DNA from: a virus
Length of the DNA stretch: 22,559 bases
Strand: one strand, 5' to 3'
IMG/VR virus record: IMGVR_UViG_3300032298_000771
Location: 1-22,559 of that record
The notes below the pieces were generated by a model. The model saw only the letters and a program-made list of their open reading frames with translations, searched no databases and was not told the DNA's origin. The position numbers and the translations under genes were made by a program. Of this stretch, positions 13,414-21,168 are shown in pieces (within the stretch, counting starts at the first letter, position 1; each line of letters opens with the position of its first letter).

Positions 13414-15735
13414 TTACAGTTTACAAGATTCGCAGTCTTCTACATCATCAAAGTTGATCACTTCCAATGGTGCTTCTTCTTTGGCTGCTTTGGCGCCTTG
13501 CTTGTTGATCAGGCTGTAGTAGAATGTCTTGATGCCCCAGTGATGTGCTTGCATCAAGTTCTTGGCAATCAGCGTTGTGGGCACTTTGCGATCTGCAAAG
13601 TGTGCAGGATTGTAGAATGTGTTGGTTGATATCGACTGATCAATGTATGCTGCCAACACCGCGGCTGTTTTCAAATAGCCAACACAATCCTTCTGCGCCC
13701 ACATCAACTGATATTTGTTTTTTAGTTTATGGTACTCAGGTACAACTTGTGTAAGACTGCCTGCTTTTGATTCTTTGACACTGATCAAACTCATGGGCAT
13801 TTCAATGCCATTGGTTGAGTTGATAACAACACTACTTGATTCAACAGTTGCCACTGCCATCAGTGTGGCATTACGCACACCATATGCTCGCATGTTGCCA
13901 CGCAGGGTATTCCAGTCCAAGGCAGGATCAGGTGTAAAATCTGTGAGTTCATTCACGCCTTTGGCTCTGCGTTCCCAAGGAAAGATGCCTTGTCCATAGC
14001 GTGTTTTGTCCGAGTCTTGGCAACGACCACGTTCTTTGGCCAGTTCCACTGTGGCTTCAGTCAAGTAGTAGGCTTGATGTTCCATCCACGTCTTGACTTC
14101 AGACAGGGCATCCTTCTCACCGTACTCCAAGCCACGTTTGGCGTGCCAGTAAGCAAGATTTGTAATGCCAATACCTAGTGGCTGGATCTCATCGTTGGAT
14201 AACTGACTTTGTATTGATAAGAAATCTTGGTAGTCCAAGATGTTGCAAAGGCTGCGTTGCAGTACACGACAGGCTCTGCGCATGTCTTCAGGATGACGGA
14301 ATGCACCCCAGTTGATTGACCCCAGCGTACACAGTGCAATACGTCCTTCAACATCATCCAGTCGCTTGAATGGTTTTGTGGGCAACAAGATTTCACAGCA
14401 CAAGTTGCTTTGATAGATAGTATGATACTCAGGATCAAATGGTCCTTGGTCCATGACATTGTCAATGAACACTAGATAGATACGTCCAGTATCGGTTCGT
14501 TCCTTGAGAATACCACTTTTGAAAACTTCCTCCGCAGCCATCGTTTTCTTACGGAGGCTGCTGTCTTTTTCGTATTTTACGTATAGTGTTTCGAAAAGGG
14601 CAGTGTCTTTATAGAAGGCTTCATAAAGGTCAGGCACTTGGTTGGGATCAAAGAATGTAATGTTTTCTTTGTTCTTGAAACGTCTCCAAAAGAACGCACT
14701 CAGCACCACACCATAGTCCATGTGTCGCACACGAGTCTCTTCCGTGCCTTGGTTGTTTTTAAGCACGATTAGATCGTCAAACTGTAGATGCCATATGGGA
14801 TAGAACACCGTGGCCGACGCATTGCGAATACCACCTTGTGAGCATGAACGCAGGTCGCCAAACCATTTCTTAAGGAAAGGAATCATACCTGTGTGCATGA
14901 TTTCGCCACCGCGAATGGGTGAACCTAGTGGACGTAGACGACCAATCTCCAGGCCAATGCCAGCACGTTTGCTGGCATACTTGGCCATCATCTCACCGCT
15001 GGCAAATATGCTATCGAGATCATCGTCTGATCTAATAAGAACACAACTGCTAAACTGCTTAGTAGGAGTACCAAGGCCAGCCAACACAGGTGTGGCCAGA
15101 GTGAAGAGCCCGTCGCTGGCTGCTGTGTAATATTCTTTGATATAACGCATCCTAGCTGTGTTAGGTTCTTCTTTATGGAATACAGTGGCAGCAGCCACCA
15201 TGTATCTAACTTGCGGAGTTTCATATGTTTGTCCTGTGCTACGATTCTTTACTAGGTATTTTTCAATCAACTGCTCTACTGCGGCATAACTGTATGATTC
15301 GTCCTTGGCATGATCAATCATGTCATGCATACGGTTCCAGTCGTCCTCTGAGTACCACTCCAGCAGTTCGGGAGTGTACAGGCCAGTGGCCACGTTGGTC
15401 TTCACAATGTCATACAAGTGGGGAGGATCGTATGATCCGTATACGTCTTTGCGTAGCATGCTTAGACGTTGCTTGCCTGCCACGTACTGATAGTTGGTAT
15501 GCCCAACATCAGGGTTTGATTCTACGTCGATCAAGTCCACAATAGCACGTAAGGTAATACCGTCAATTTCCTTAGTGGTAATGCCATCATAAAAATGCAA
15601 CTGTGCTTTGATCTCCACCATGCTCTGGCTAACATCTGCTATGCCTGCGCATACTTTGGCAATTTGGGTTTGCCATTTTTCCAAGGCGAGTGGTTCTCTA
15701 CGCCCACTGCGCTTTACAACTGTAATGCTTTTCAT
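13414..15735 (-). CDS. nrdA: Ribonucleotide reductase class I alpha subunit
   Basis: This catalytic subunit makes deoxynucleotides for phage replication from host ribonucleotides. It is 773 aa (E. coli 761). An N-terminal ATP cone (VVKRSGRREPL, residues 6-16) implies dATP feedback control. Catalytic residues by comparison: Cys231 and Cys469 as the reducing pair, Asn444, Cys446 and Glu448 (SNLCCEILLPT) around the thiyl radical, and Tyr739/Tyr740 (TFYYS) on the radical path. The tail CESCKL carries Cys768 and Cys771, which pass electrons from glutaredoxin, also encoded downstream. AGGATAAG precedes ATG 15735. No separate promoter is visible, so transcription may come through from the tail spike gene. 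Confidence 0.96.
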   Translation of the reverse strand: MKSITVVKRSGRREPLALEKWQTQIAKVCAGIADVSQSMVEIKAQLHFYDGITTKEIDGITLRAIVDLIDVESNPDVGHTNYQYVAGKQRLSMLRKDVYGSYDPPHLYDIVKTNVATGLYTPELLEWYSEDDWNRMHDMIDHAKDESYSYAAVEQLIEKYLVKNRSTGQTYETPQVRYMVAAATVFHKEEPNTARMRYIKEYYTAASDGLFTLATPVLAGLGTPTKQFSSCVLIRSDDDLDSIFASGEMMAKYASKRAGIGLEIGRLRPLGSPIRGGEIMHTGMIPFLKKWFGDLRSCSQGGIRNASATVFYPIWHLQFDDLIVLKNNQGTEETRVRHMDYGVVLSAFFWRRFKNKENITFFDPNQVPDLYEAFYKDTALFETLYVKYEKDSSLRKKTMAAEEVFKSGILKERTDTGRIYLVFIDNVMDQGPFDPEYHTIYQSNLCCEILLPTKPFKRLDDVEGRIALCTLGSINWGAFRHPEDMRRACRVLQRSLCNILDYQDFLSIQSQLSNDEIQPLGIGITNLAYWHAKRGLEYGEKDALSEVKTWMEHQAYYLTEATVELAKERGRCQDSDKTRYGQGIFPWERRAKGVNELTDFTPDPALDWNTLRGNMRAYGVRNATLMAVATVESSSVVINSTNGIEMPMSLISVKESKAGSLTQVVPEYHKLKNKYQLMWAQKDCVGYLKTAAVLAAYIDQSISTNTFYNPAHFADRKVPTTLIAKNLMQAHHWGIKTFYYSLINKQGAKAAKEEAPLEVINFDDVEDCESCKL

Positions 15736-15741
15736 CTTATC

Positions 15742-16167
15742 CTAACGAATTTTTTGTTTTATTTGTTCTTGACTGACTTGCCGCCGTGGTTTTGACTTTC
15801 CCAGACTGATATTTACGACTTGATCAGGATCCCAATTCAGTATATATTTCTCTTGAGCCACCAGGACTAAATTGTCGCTTTGATACTCGATCATCTGAGC
15901 ATCTTGCATGTCTTCACGGTCTAGCATGCTAATAGTATACATGATTCCCAGGCCTCTTGCAACCGGACAATACTGGTTGTCACTCAATAACTGCCAAGGA
16001 TCGGGCCAATCTGCTTGGTCGTCCCAGTGTAAATGGTAGGCAGTCCAAGGAGTTTGGAACCACCATTGATTGATTTTAATCAAAGCAGGCTCTGGGCTCA
16101 GTTGCCGACATTGCTGTCTCAACTGTGCCCAACTCTCCAGCCGCTCACTGAAGTCTCTAGGCCACAT
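15742..16167 (-). CDS. Conserved T4-like phage protein, 141 aa
   Basis: The start MWPRDFSERLESWAQLRQQC, the centre INQWWFQTPWTAYHLHWDD..WPDPWQLL, and GLGIMYTISMLDRED match a family I recall from T4-like phages of cyanobacteria and other aquatic bacteria, where it often sits near tail-fibre genes. It is Trp-rich, single-domain and has no membrane segment. A role in virion assembly or fibre attachment is plausible only from its place directly after the tail spike gene (5 bases) and before nrdA (6 bases). The C-terminal 25 residues are strongly basic (GKSKPRRQVSQEQIKQKIR). Confidence 0.8.
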   Translation of the reverse strand: MWPRDFSERLESWAQLRQQCRQLSPEPALIKINQWWFQTPWTAYHLHWDDQADWPDPWQLLSDNQYCPVARGLGIMYTISMLDREDMQDAQMIEYQSDNLVLVAQEKYILNWDPDQVVNISLGKSKPRRQVSQEQIKQKIR

Positions 16168-16172
16168 TGTTT

Positions 16173-17924
16173 TTAATAGCTACGACCCAGGTGTGTTAAA
16201 CTGTAGTAAATTACACCAGCAGCCCTGGAAGCACTAGAACTGTATTTTACTGTGATTGTAGTGCCAACATCTGTTACTTGTAGCACAATGTCAGTGTCTG
16301 AGTTTTGCACATAATCATCAACGTAGCTCAACCCATCTCCGGCTGAATCATCAGCATCATTTACCACTGTGAGTGTTCCTGTTCTTGCTGACGTTTCTAC
16401 GGTGATAGTATAGTCCATTTTGAATGCTTTGATCTGTGCAGTACTCAACGTAAACAATGTAGCAGCACTAGCACCTGCACTCAACGCAGCCTGTGTACCA
16501 GTTTCTCTTACAAAACTTCCCATTTGAATTTGTGCAGCACTGTCGACACCAATGCTGGCTGGGATAGTTTGTGTGACAGCGTTAAAGATTTTAATTCTAG
16601 GATAGGTGCCGCTGTATGTTGTGGTGCGCTGAAACATATCGCCAACACTGATGTTGTTGATAGCATCAATTGCAATCACTGCTGCGGCAGGACTAGCAAT
16701 ACCATTGAAGTGATTGGCTACGTCATAAAAAATATTGTATCCTGAAGCATTTAAACTTACATTATTGATTAGAATACCTTCTGAATAAATGTCATCAAAA
16801 ATATTATGCATCATTTTTACACCAGTGGCGCCACCGTTCACTGGACTGGCACCACCTAGAATTACTCCTTGGTACAAGGTGTCTAACTGACTGTTGCTGA
16901 TCACAGCACCATTGATTTGTTGTGCAGTGTTGATGCAATAGGTAAATCCTGAAAATCTACAGTTGTCAAAGTTTACGTGTTGGCAAGGCAAACTTGCAGT
17001 ACTGGACCAATCAATGGCCACAGTGTTGTCTACTGCGGTAGTAAGATCTGCGGTCAGTAATGGACCAATAATATCAACGCTGTTAAAAAAACAATGTTGT
17101 GCATTTTCAATCAACAGTGCATCGTGCTGTTGGTCTGTCACAATAGCCATGGCCGACACTTCGATATTTTTAGGAGGTGTTGCTCCATTGGTGGCAATGT
17201 TTACACCTGTTTGTTGTAAACTGTCAGCAGTTTGAACCACATAACTGGGCAACGATTCTGCTGCCCAATACAAAGCGTTGGAAATCACAATGCCTGTGGC
17301 CGGAACAGGGGCAATAGCTCGATAGTATGTAGTGGTTGGAACATAATATACCAAAACATTTTCAGCGTAAGCCGTGTTAGCTGCCCAATTTTGCACTGAA
17401 AAACTGATAATAGAGCCTTCGGCACCTTCTCCATACAACTTGGCATAGGTAGGAATTTTAATGGTGTCTGTAACAATGTATGTACCAGCAGGAAAAAATA
17501 AACTTCTACGAATCTGCGTGTTGTTCTGTACACAATACAATTGATACAATGCACGATTAATAGCATCAGTGTCGTCCGTAGAGCCATCACCTACCGCACC
17601 AAAGTCTGTGACTACTGCATAACTGTCCAATCTGCTTTGAACACTTTGAGACACTGGACTACCTGTAGTAGCGCCAGTTTGCACTGCATATCCAGCAGCT
17701 TCACCTTTGTAGGTGTACTGGCCAGCAAAGCTCAAGATGTCTGAAAATTCAGTTAAAATCTCAGTGTTGCCAACAACTGGTGCGCCGTCTTCTAATGCAC
17801 CGTTGCCAATGAACAGTCTGCGATCGTCAACTGCCCATCCTAGTTCAGCACCTGCCAGGGGTTGAGGTAAGTCTTCTTGTAGGCCCTTGCGAGCAGTAAT
17901 TCGTGATATTTGTACAATTGCCAC
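16173..17924 (-). CDS. Tail spike or fibre protein with pectate-lyase-like beta helix
   Basis: A 583-aa receptor-binding or glycan-degrading tail protein. Residues 1-60 (MAIVQISRITARKGLQEDLP, ELGWAVDDRRLFIGNG) form the short N-terminal domain used by many phage fibres for attachment. DFGAVGDGSTDDTDAI (107-122) is the signature opening of the Pectate_lyase_3 beta-helix fold, followed by FFPAGTYIVTDTIKIP and repeating short strands with Asn and Gly turns to about residue 450. The last 110 residues (TITVETSARTGTLTVVNDAD onward) look like a beta-sandwich tip. Catalytic activity cannot be read. The start is GTG 17924 with AAGGAA upstream. A GCTAAATAT late-type motif lies 24 bases before the start. 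Confidence 0.88.
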   Translation of the reverse strand: MAIVQISRITARKGLQEDLPQPLAGAELGWAVDDRRLFIGNGALEDGAPVVGNTEILTEFSDILSFAGQYTYKGEAAGYAVQTGATTGSPVSQSVQSRLDSYAVVTDFGAVGDGSTDDTDAINRALYQLYCVQNNTQIRRSLFFPAGTYIVTDTIKIPTYAKLYGEGAEGSIISFSVQNWAANTAYAENVLVYYVPTTTYYRAIAPVPATGIVISNALYWAAESLPSYVVQTADSLQQTGVNIATNGATPPKNIEVSAMAIVTDQQHDALLIENAQHCFFNSVDIIGPLLTADLTTAVDNTVAIDWSSTASLPCQHVNFDNCRFSGFTYCINTAQQINGAVISNSQLDTLYQGVILGGASPVNGGATGVKMMHNIFDDIYSEGILINNVSLNASGYNIFYDVANHFNGIASPAAAVIAIDAINNISVGDMFQRTTTYSGTYPRIKIFNAVTQTIPASIGVDSAAQIQMGSFVRETGTQAALSAGASAATLFTLSTAQIKAFKMDYTITVETSARTGTLTVVNDADDSAGDGLSYVDDYVQNSDTDIVLQVTDVGTTITVKYSSSASRAAGVIYYSLTHLGRSY

Positions 17925-17943
17925 AGTGTGATTCCTTGAGGTA

Positions 17944-18705
17944 TCACATATTTAGCAAGTAATACTGTTCGACCTTTTTCCACCATAGGTCACGATATTT
18001 TTCAAATTCTCGGCCTTCTAACACAAATTCCTGATATTCCGGCTGAGAGACCATGTTCATTTGCTCGTCCAATGCAGGTTTAACACACATCAAAACTACG
18101 CCTTTTTTGATTTTGGTGCCGTAGAGTTCATTGTGTGCTTCTGCATAGGCACAGAGTTGCACAAAATAGTCATCGATCCACTCACGCCGTTTGGGTTTGT
18201 TGGTTTGTTTGTAGTCTAGTATGGCTTCTTCGTTCAAGTGTATGCCTGCGCCATCTGTGGTACCAGCGTAGACCTTGGGGAAATACAACGGAACTTCGAT
18301 ACCCCAAAACTCTGACACATTCTTCAACCCATGCTCCACCACAGTGTGTGCCATAGCATGGCTGGCCCATGAAAAAGGATTTGTACCACGATCTTTGATG
18401 TTACCTTCTTTCACATACTGCTCAAGGTATGTGTGCATGCGGGTGCCACGATTGGCTGCTTCAGTTGTGATGGCTTGAGCTTGTTCTGCGCCTACCCTGG
18501 CTCGCCAGTTCTGCAAGGCCTTCTTGCTTTCTTCACTTTTGGTTTTGTCAAGGATTGTGGTCACACTAGGTAGTTTGTTGCCATCGGGTGTGGCATAATA
18601 TCGTCGGCCTTCGATGGTCACACGAGGCACTGGTTGATAATCAAATCTGGGATTTAACAAATTAAACTCTAAAACTTTCTCCGCATCCACAGCGGTCACG
18701 TTCAT
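17944..18705 (-). CDS. PD-(D/E)XK nuclease (RecB/Cas4-like)
   Basis: Motifs, numbered from ATG 18705, are RGTRMH with His91, TTDGAG with Asp151, LDYKQTN with Asp164 and Lys166, and QLCAYAEAHN with Gln183, in the order of RecB/Cas4-type nucleases. Related single-domain nucleases are common in T4-like phages of aquatic bacteria and probably act on DNA ends in replication or recombination. No Cas4-style four-cysteine cluster is visible. The start is uncertain: ATG 18750 and ATG 18705 both overlap iscA and lack convincing sites, while TTG 18660 begins one base after the iscA stop and would give 238 aa, leaving the conserved YYATPDGNKLPSVTTIL region intact. It ends just before the tail spike promoter. 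Confidence 0.85.
   Translation of the reverse strand: MNVTAVDAEKVLEFNLLNPRFDYQPVPRVTIEGRRYYATPDGNKLPSVTTILDKTKSEESKKALQNWRARVGAEQAQAITTEAANRGTRMHTYLEQYVKEGNIKDRGTNPFSWASHAMAHTVVEHGLKNVSEFWGIEVPLYFPKVYAGTTDGAGIHLNEEAILDYKQTNKPKRREWIDDYFVQLCAYAEAHNELYGTKIKKGVVLMCVKPALDEQMNMVSQPEYQEFVLEGREFEKYRDLWWKKVEQYYLLNM
17948..17956 (-). promoter_or_regulatory. Late-type promoter motif GCTAAATAT
   Basis: GCTAAATAT differs from the T4 late core TATAAATA at its first two bases only. It ends exactly 24 bases before the GTG start of the tail spike gene, the same spacing as the copy at 22484-22492. It overlaps the last codons of the nuclease gene. Confidence 0.6.
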
Positions 18706-18985
18706 TGGGATTGGTGAATTCAAAGCCTTCATTGAGGCCTTGGCGTACATAATCTACCTGTGTGCCTTTAAGGTATACATCATGTTTTTTGTCAACCAAC
18801 ACGCAAAAATTGTTCTGAGCATAATTTATGGTGGCAGCATCAGGTTCATACTCTTTGACATATTCTAACACATAAGCAAGCCCTGAGCAACCAGTAGTTT
18901 TCACGCCCAAACGTATACCAGCATAGCCCTTGGTTTGCACCAATTTTTGTATTTTAGATTGCGCTTGTTCAGTTATGGTTATCAT
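18662..18985 (-). CDS. iscA: A-type iron-sulfur carrier IscA
   Basis: IscA-type proteins carry Fe-S clusters from the scaffold to target enzymes. All three ligand cysteines are present: Cys33 (TTGCSGLAYVLEY), Cys99 and Cys101 (RCGCGESF). The length, 107 aa, equals E. coli IscA, and blocks such as IRLGVKTTGCSG and GLNEGFEFTNPN match it closely, so the protein should be functional. It is separated from iscU by the radical SAM gene, an unusual order compared with bacterial iscRSUA. Eight bases separate it from that gene and no Shine-Dalgarno sequence is visible before ATG 18985 (AAATATTATT), so translation probably depends on coupling. Other A-type carriers (ErpA, SufA) are alternatives; IscA fits best. 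Confidence 0.93.
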   Translation of the reverse strand: MITITEQAQSKIQKLVQTKGYAGIRLGVKTTGCSGLAYVLEYVKEYEPDAATINYAQNNFCVLVDKKHDVYLKGTQVDYVRQGLNEGFEFTNPNERDRCGCGESFRV

Positions 18986-18993
18986 AATAATAT

Positions 18994-20736
18994 TTAATCA
19001 ATATCAGAATGAATTTCGTTCATCATTTTTTGAAATTCAGTTTTGGCGGCCAACCTTAAAAATTCACGTTGTTCTTTTACTGAAAGAAATGTTGATACGT
19101 ATTTTAAAAAAGAAATGTTTCTGACCAACTCCATCCCCATGGTTAAATCTGCAATTTCAGCAGACTGCCCAGAAAAATTCACAGTGTAATAAAAATTATT
19201 GTTTGCAGTCCAATTGAGATAAAGATTGTTGTAGAGATTTTTATAATGTGTGCTTTGTAAAAATTCATCAACAATGTTAAAAACATTCAACATAGGCGCA
19301 TGGTTTTCTTGCAAGGCAAAATTAATTAAACTAAGGGCCAAATAAATTGCAGACAGCACATTCATTTGCACAAGATTTTGCTGGCTGAAAGATTTGCTTT
19401 TTTTTGGGATTTTACTAAGGTAAATAACGCCACCAAGAATTCTATTGCTGTGAATATATTCGTATTGAAACTGTTGCTGATATTCTGGATCGTATATAGC
19501 AGGGCTGGCCGGTAACGGCTCGTTTAAAAAAATTACAGGTAAAATATTTTGCTTGGTCACTTGTTCAAGGGTGTGCCTCCAAGTGTTGGGAGTTTGCCCT
19601 GGCAGGCCATATATCAACTGTGCTTTGACAATCAAATGAGGATGATTTTCTCGCAATTCATTGGCCATGGCCACATGTACATCCCATCCGACATCAGGAC
19701 GATCGATGTTTTTTAATACTTCTTCATTGATATCTTGAACTGAAAAATTCAAAGTTTTATTGACCAACTGTCCCTTTGCCATGATATTAAAAATTTTTAA
19801 GTTGTTTTCTTTCTTTAATTTGCTAAAGTTTCCTCCTACATGAAATCCAACATTTTCTTGCAAATTCTTTTGTGCAAAATATTCTATCATTTCAACATCT
19901 TCATCATACTGCCCAACATTGGCGTCTGACAGATATATGTTTGTGACTCCCAACTGTTGAAACAAATCAATTTCTTGTTGATAGGTATTTTTACGTCTAG
20001 AAACTTTGTTGCCAAGTCCGCTGTTCCAATCACAGAATGTGCAAGAATAAGGGCAGCCTCTAGTGAGTGTGTAAGGCAACCATACAGGTGCATCTTTTTT
20101 CTTGGCATCAGCAACCATGTGCCCAAACAGCTCTGCATTGTGTACAAACGGACTGGTTTCTATCATTTTTACAAACTTGTAATCAGCAACAACAGTTTTT
20201 CCAGTGTTGTGATTTTTCCAGCCACAATTGGATGTGTTGAATGCAATCAAAGGTTTTTTAGTAACCAAGTGATCGACAATGTCTGCAAATGCCTGTTCTC
20301 CAGCACTGTACACTGCATAGTCAATGTAAGGATGTTGGTCAAAAAAATTATGATTATTATTAATATCAACGCTGGGTCCGCCTGCAACAACTTTGATGGT
20401 GTGTTTTAGTTTGTTTCTAACACGAGATAATTGAGATGTTAAAAATGCATGGTTCCAAAGATAATGGCTGGTACATAAAATATCTGTGCCAGTTTGCTCG
20501 ATGTGCTTGATTAATTCTTCATCACTAACTTCTTGTTGTACAGGGATCAACCATTCCAATTGATCAGCAATGTCTTGATAAAATAAATCAATATATGTCT
20601 TTAATTGCAGTGCAGCTGGATACAGCCAAGCTGTGTGACCACCAGCATGATAAAATAGTATTTTTAATTTGTTTTTTGGTGCAGCAACAAAGATGTCTTG
20701 TTCAACAACATCACGTTGTTGAAAGTGTGTCAGCAT
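18994..20736 (-). CDS. Radical SAM enzyme with B12-binding-like N-terminal domain
   Basis: The cluster motif is CPYSCTFC (Cys228, 232, 235 from ATG 20736), in TRGCPYSCTFCDWNSG. Residues about 20-165 form a Rossmann-like domain (LKILFYHAGG, TDILCTSHYLWN, VVAGGPSVD, YIDYAVYSAGEQAF) as in B12-binding radical SAM enzymes of the BchE/RlmN-unrelated class, but the cobalamin-ligating DxHxxG motif is absent. After the barrel come about 200 residues with no motif I know. Substrate unknown. A GTG at 20742 is the alternative start. The gene overlaps the end of iscU and lies eight bases before iscA, so its Fe-S cluster is probably supplied by those two proteins. It is AT-rich (18/60 GC in 19201-19260). 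Confidence 0.87.
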   Translation of the reverse strand: MLTHFQQRDVVEQDIFVAAPKNKLKILFYHAGGHTAWLYPAALQLKTYIDLFYQDIADQLEWLIPVQQEVSDEELIKHIEQTGTDILCTSHYLWNHAFLTSQLSRVRNKLKHTIKVVAGGPSVDINNNHNFFDQHPYIDYAVYSAGEQAFADIVDHLVTKKPLIAFNTSNCGWKNHNTGKTVVADYKFVKMIETSPFVHNAELFGHMVADAKKKDAPVWLPYTLTRGCPYSCTFCDWNSGLGNKVSRRKNTYQQEIDLFQQLGVTNIYLSDANVGQYDEDVEMIEYFAQKNLQENVGFHVGGNFSKLKKENNLKIFNIMAKGQLVNKTLNFSVQDINEEVLKNIDRPDVGWDVHVAMANELRENHPHLIVKAQLIYGLPGQTPNTWRHTLEQVTKQNILPVIFLNEPLPASPAIYDPEYQQQFQYEYIHSNRILGGVIYLSKIPKKSKSFSQQNLVQMNVLSAIYLALSLINFALQENHAPMLNVFNIVDEFLQSTHYKNLYNNLYLNWTANNNFYYTVNFSGQSAEIADLTMGMELVRNISFLKYVSTFLSVKEQREFLRLAAKTEFQKMMNEIHSDID

Positions 20737-21112
20737 ATTCACTGTGTTTCTTTTTGTAATCTTCTACGGCTGCTCGGATAGCATCTTCAGCAAGAATAGA
20801 ACAATGAATCTTGACTGGTGGCAGTGCGAGTTCTTGAGCAATCTCTGAATTTTTAAGAGCTGCGGCCTCGTCAAGCGTTCGTCCTTTAACCCACTCGGTA
20901 ACAAGAGAGGATGAGGCAATCGCACTTCCGCATCCATATGTTTTGAACCTGGCATCTGTTATAATTCCATCTTCGACTTTGATTTGCAGTTTCATCACAT
21001 CGCCACAAGCCGGTGCTCCTACCATGCCTGTACCAACAGTGTCATCAATTTCAAACTTGCCCACATTGCGTGGATTTTCATAATGATCAATTACTTTTTC
21101 TGAATAAGCCAT
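20711..21112 (-). CDS. iscU: Iron-sulfur cluster scaffold IscU
   Basis: IscU is the scaffold on which Fe-S clusters are built from cysteine-derived sulfur. The ligands are all present: Cys36 and Asp38 (ACGDVM), Cys61 (YGCGSAIASS), His103 and Cys104 (KIHCSI). LPPVK (97-101), the motif bound by the HscA chaperone, is intact, so the protein should work with host IscS and HscA/HscB, none of which is encoded here. It is 133 aa against 128 in E. coli, with a slightly longer tail (KKHSEYADTLSTT) that overlaps the radical SAM start. AAGGAA lies before ATG 21112, and a consensus sigma70 promoter lies at 21130-21158. Confidence 0.96.
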   Translation of the reverse strand: MAYSEKVIDHYENPRNVGKFEIDDTVGTGMVGAPACGDVMKLQIKVEDGIITDARFKTYGCGSAIASSSLVTEWVKGRTLDEAAALKNSEIAQELALPPVKIHCSILAEDAIRAAVEDYKKKHSEYADTLSTT

Positions 21113-21129
21113 GTGATATTCCTTCGCTG

Positions 21130-21158
21130 ATTATAGCGTATTTACTAATGCGTGTCAA
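21130..21158 (-). promoter_or_regulatory. Consensus sigma70-like promoter of the iscU operon
   Basis: TTGACA (21158-21153), 17 bases, TATAAT (21135-21130) is a complete consensus match. The start near 21123 leaves a leader of about ten bases with AAGGAA. It lies in the 56-base gap after the 118-residue gene; no terminator is visible there, so late read-through is also possible. Confidence 0.87.
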
Positions 21159-21168
21159 CTGAAATGGA

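Noticed and set aside
17944-18705. Cas4 of a CRISPR system
   Set aside because: The nuclease lacks the Cas4 cysteine cluster and there are no cas genes or repeats nearby; phage RecB-like nucleases explain it better.
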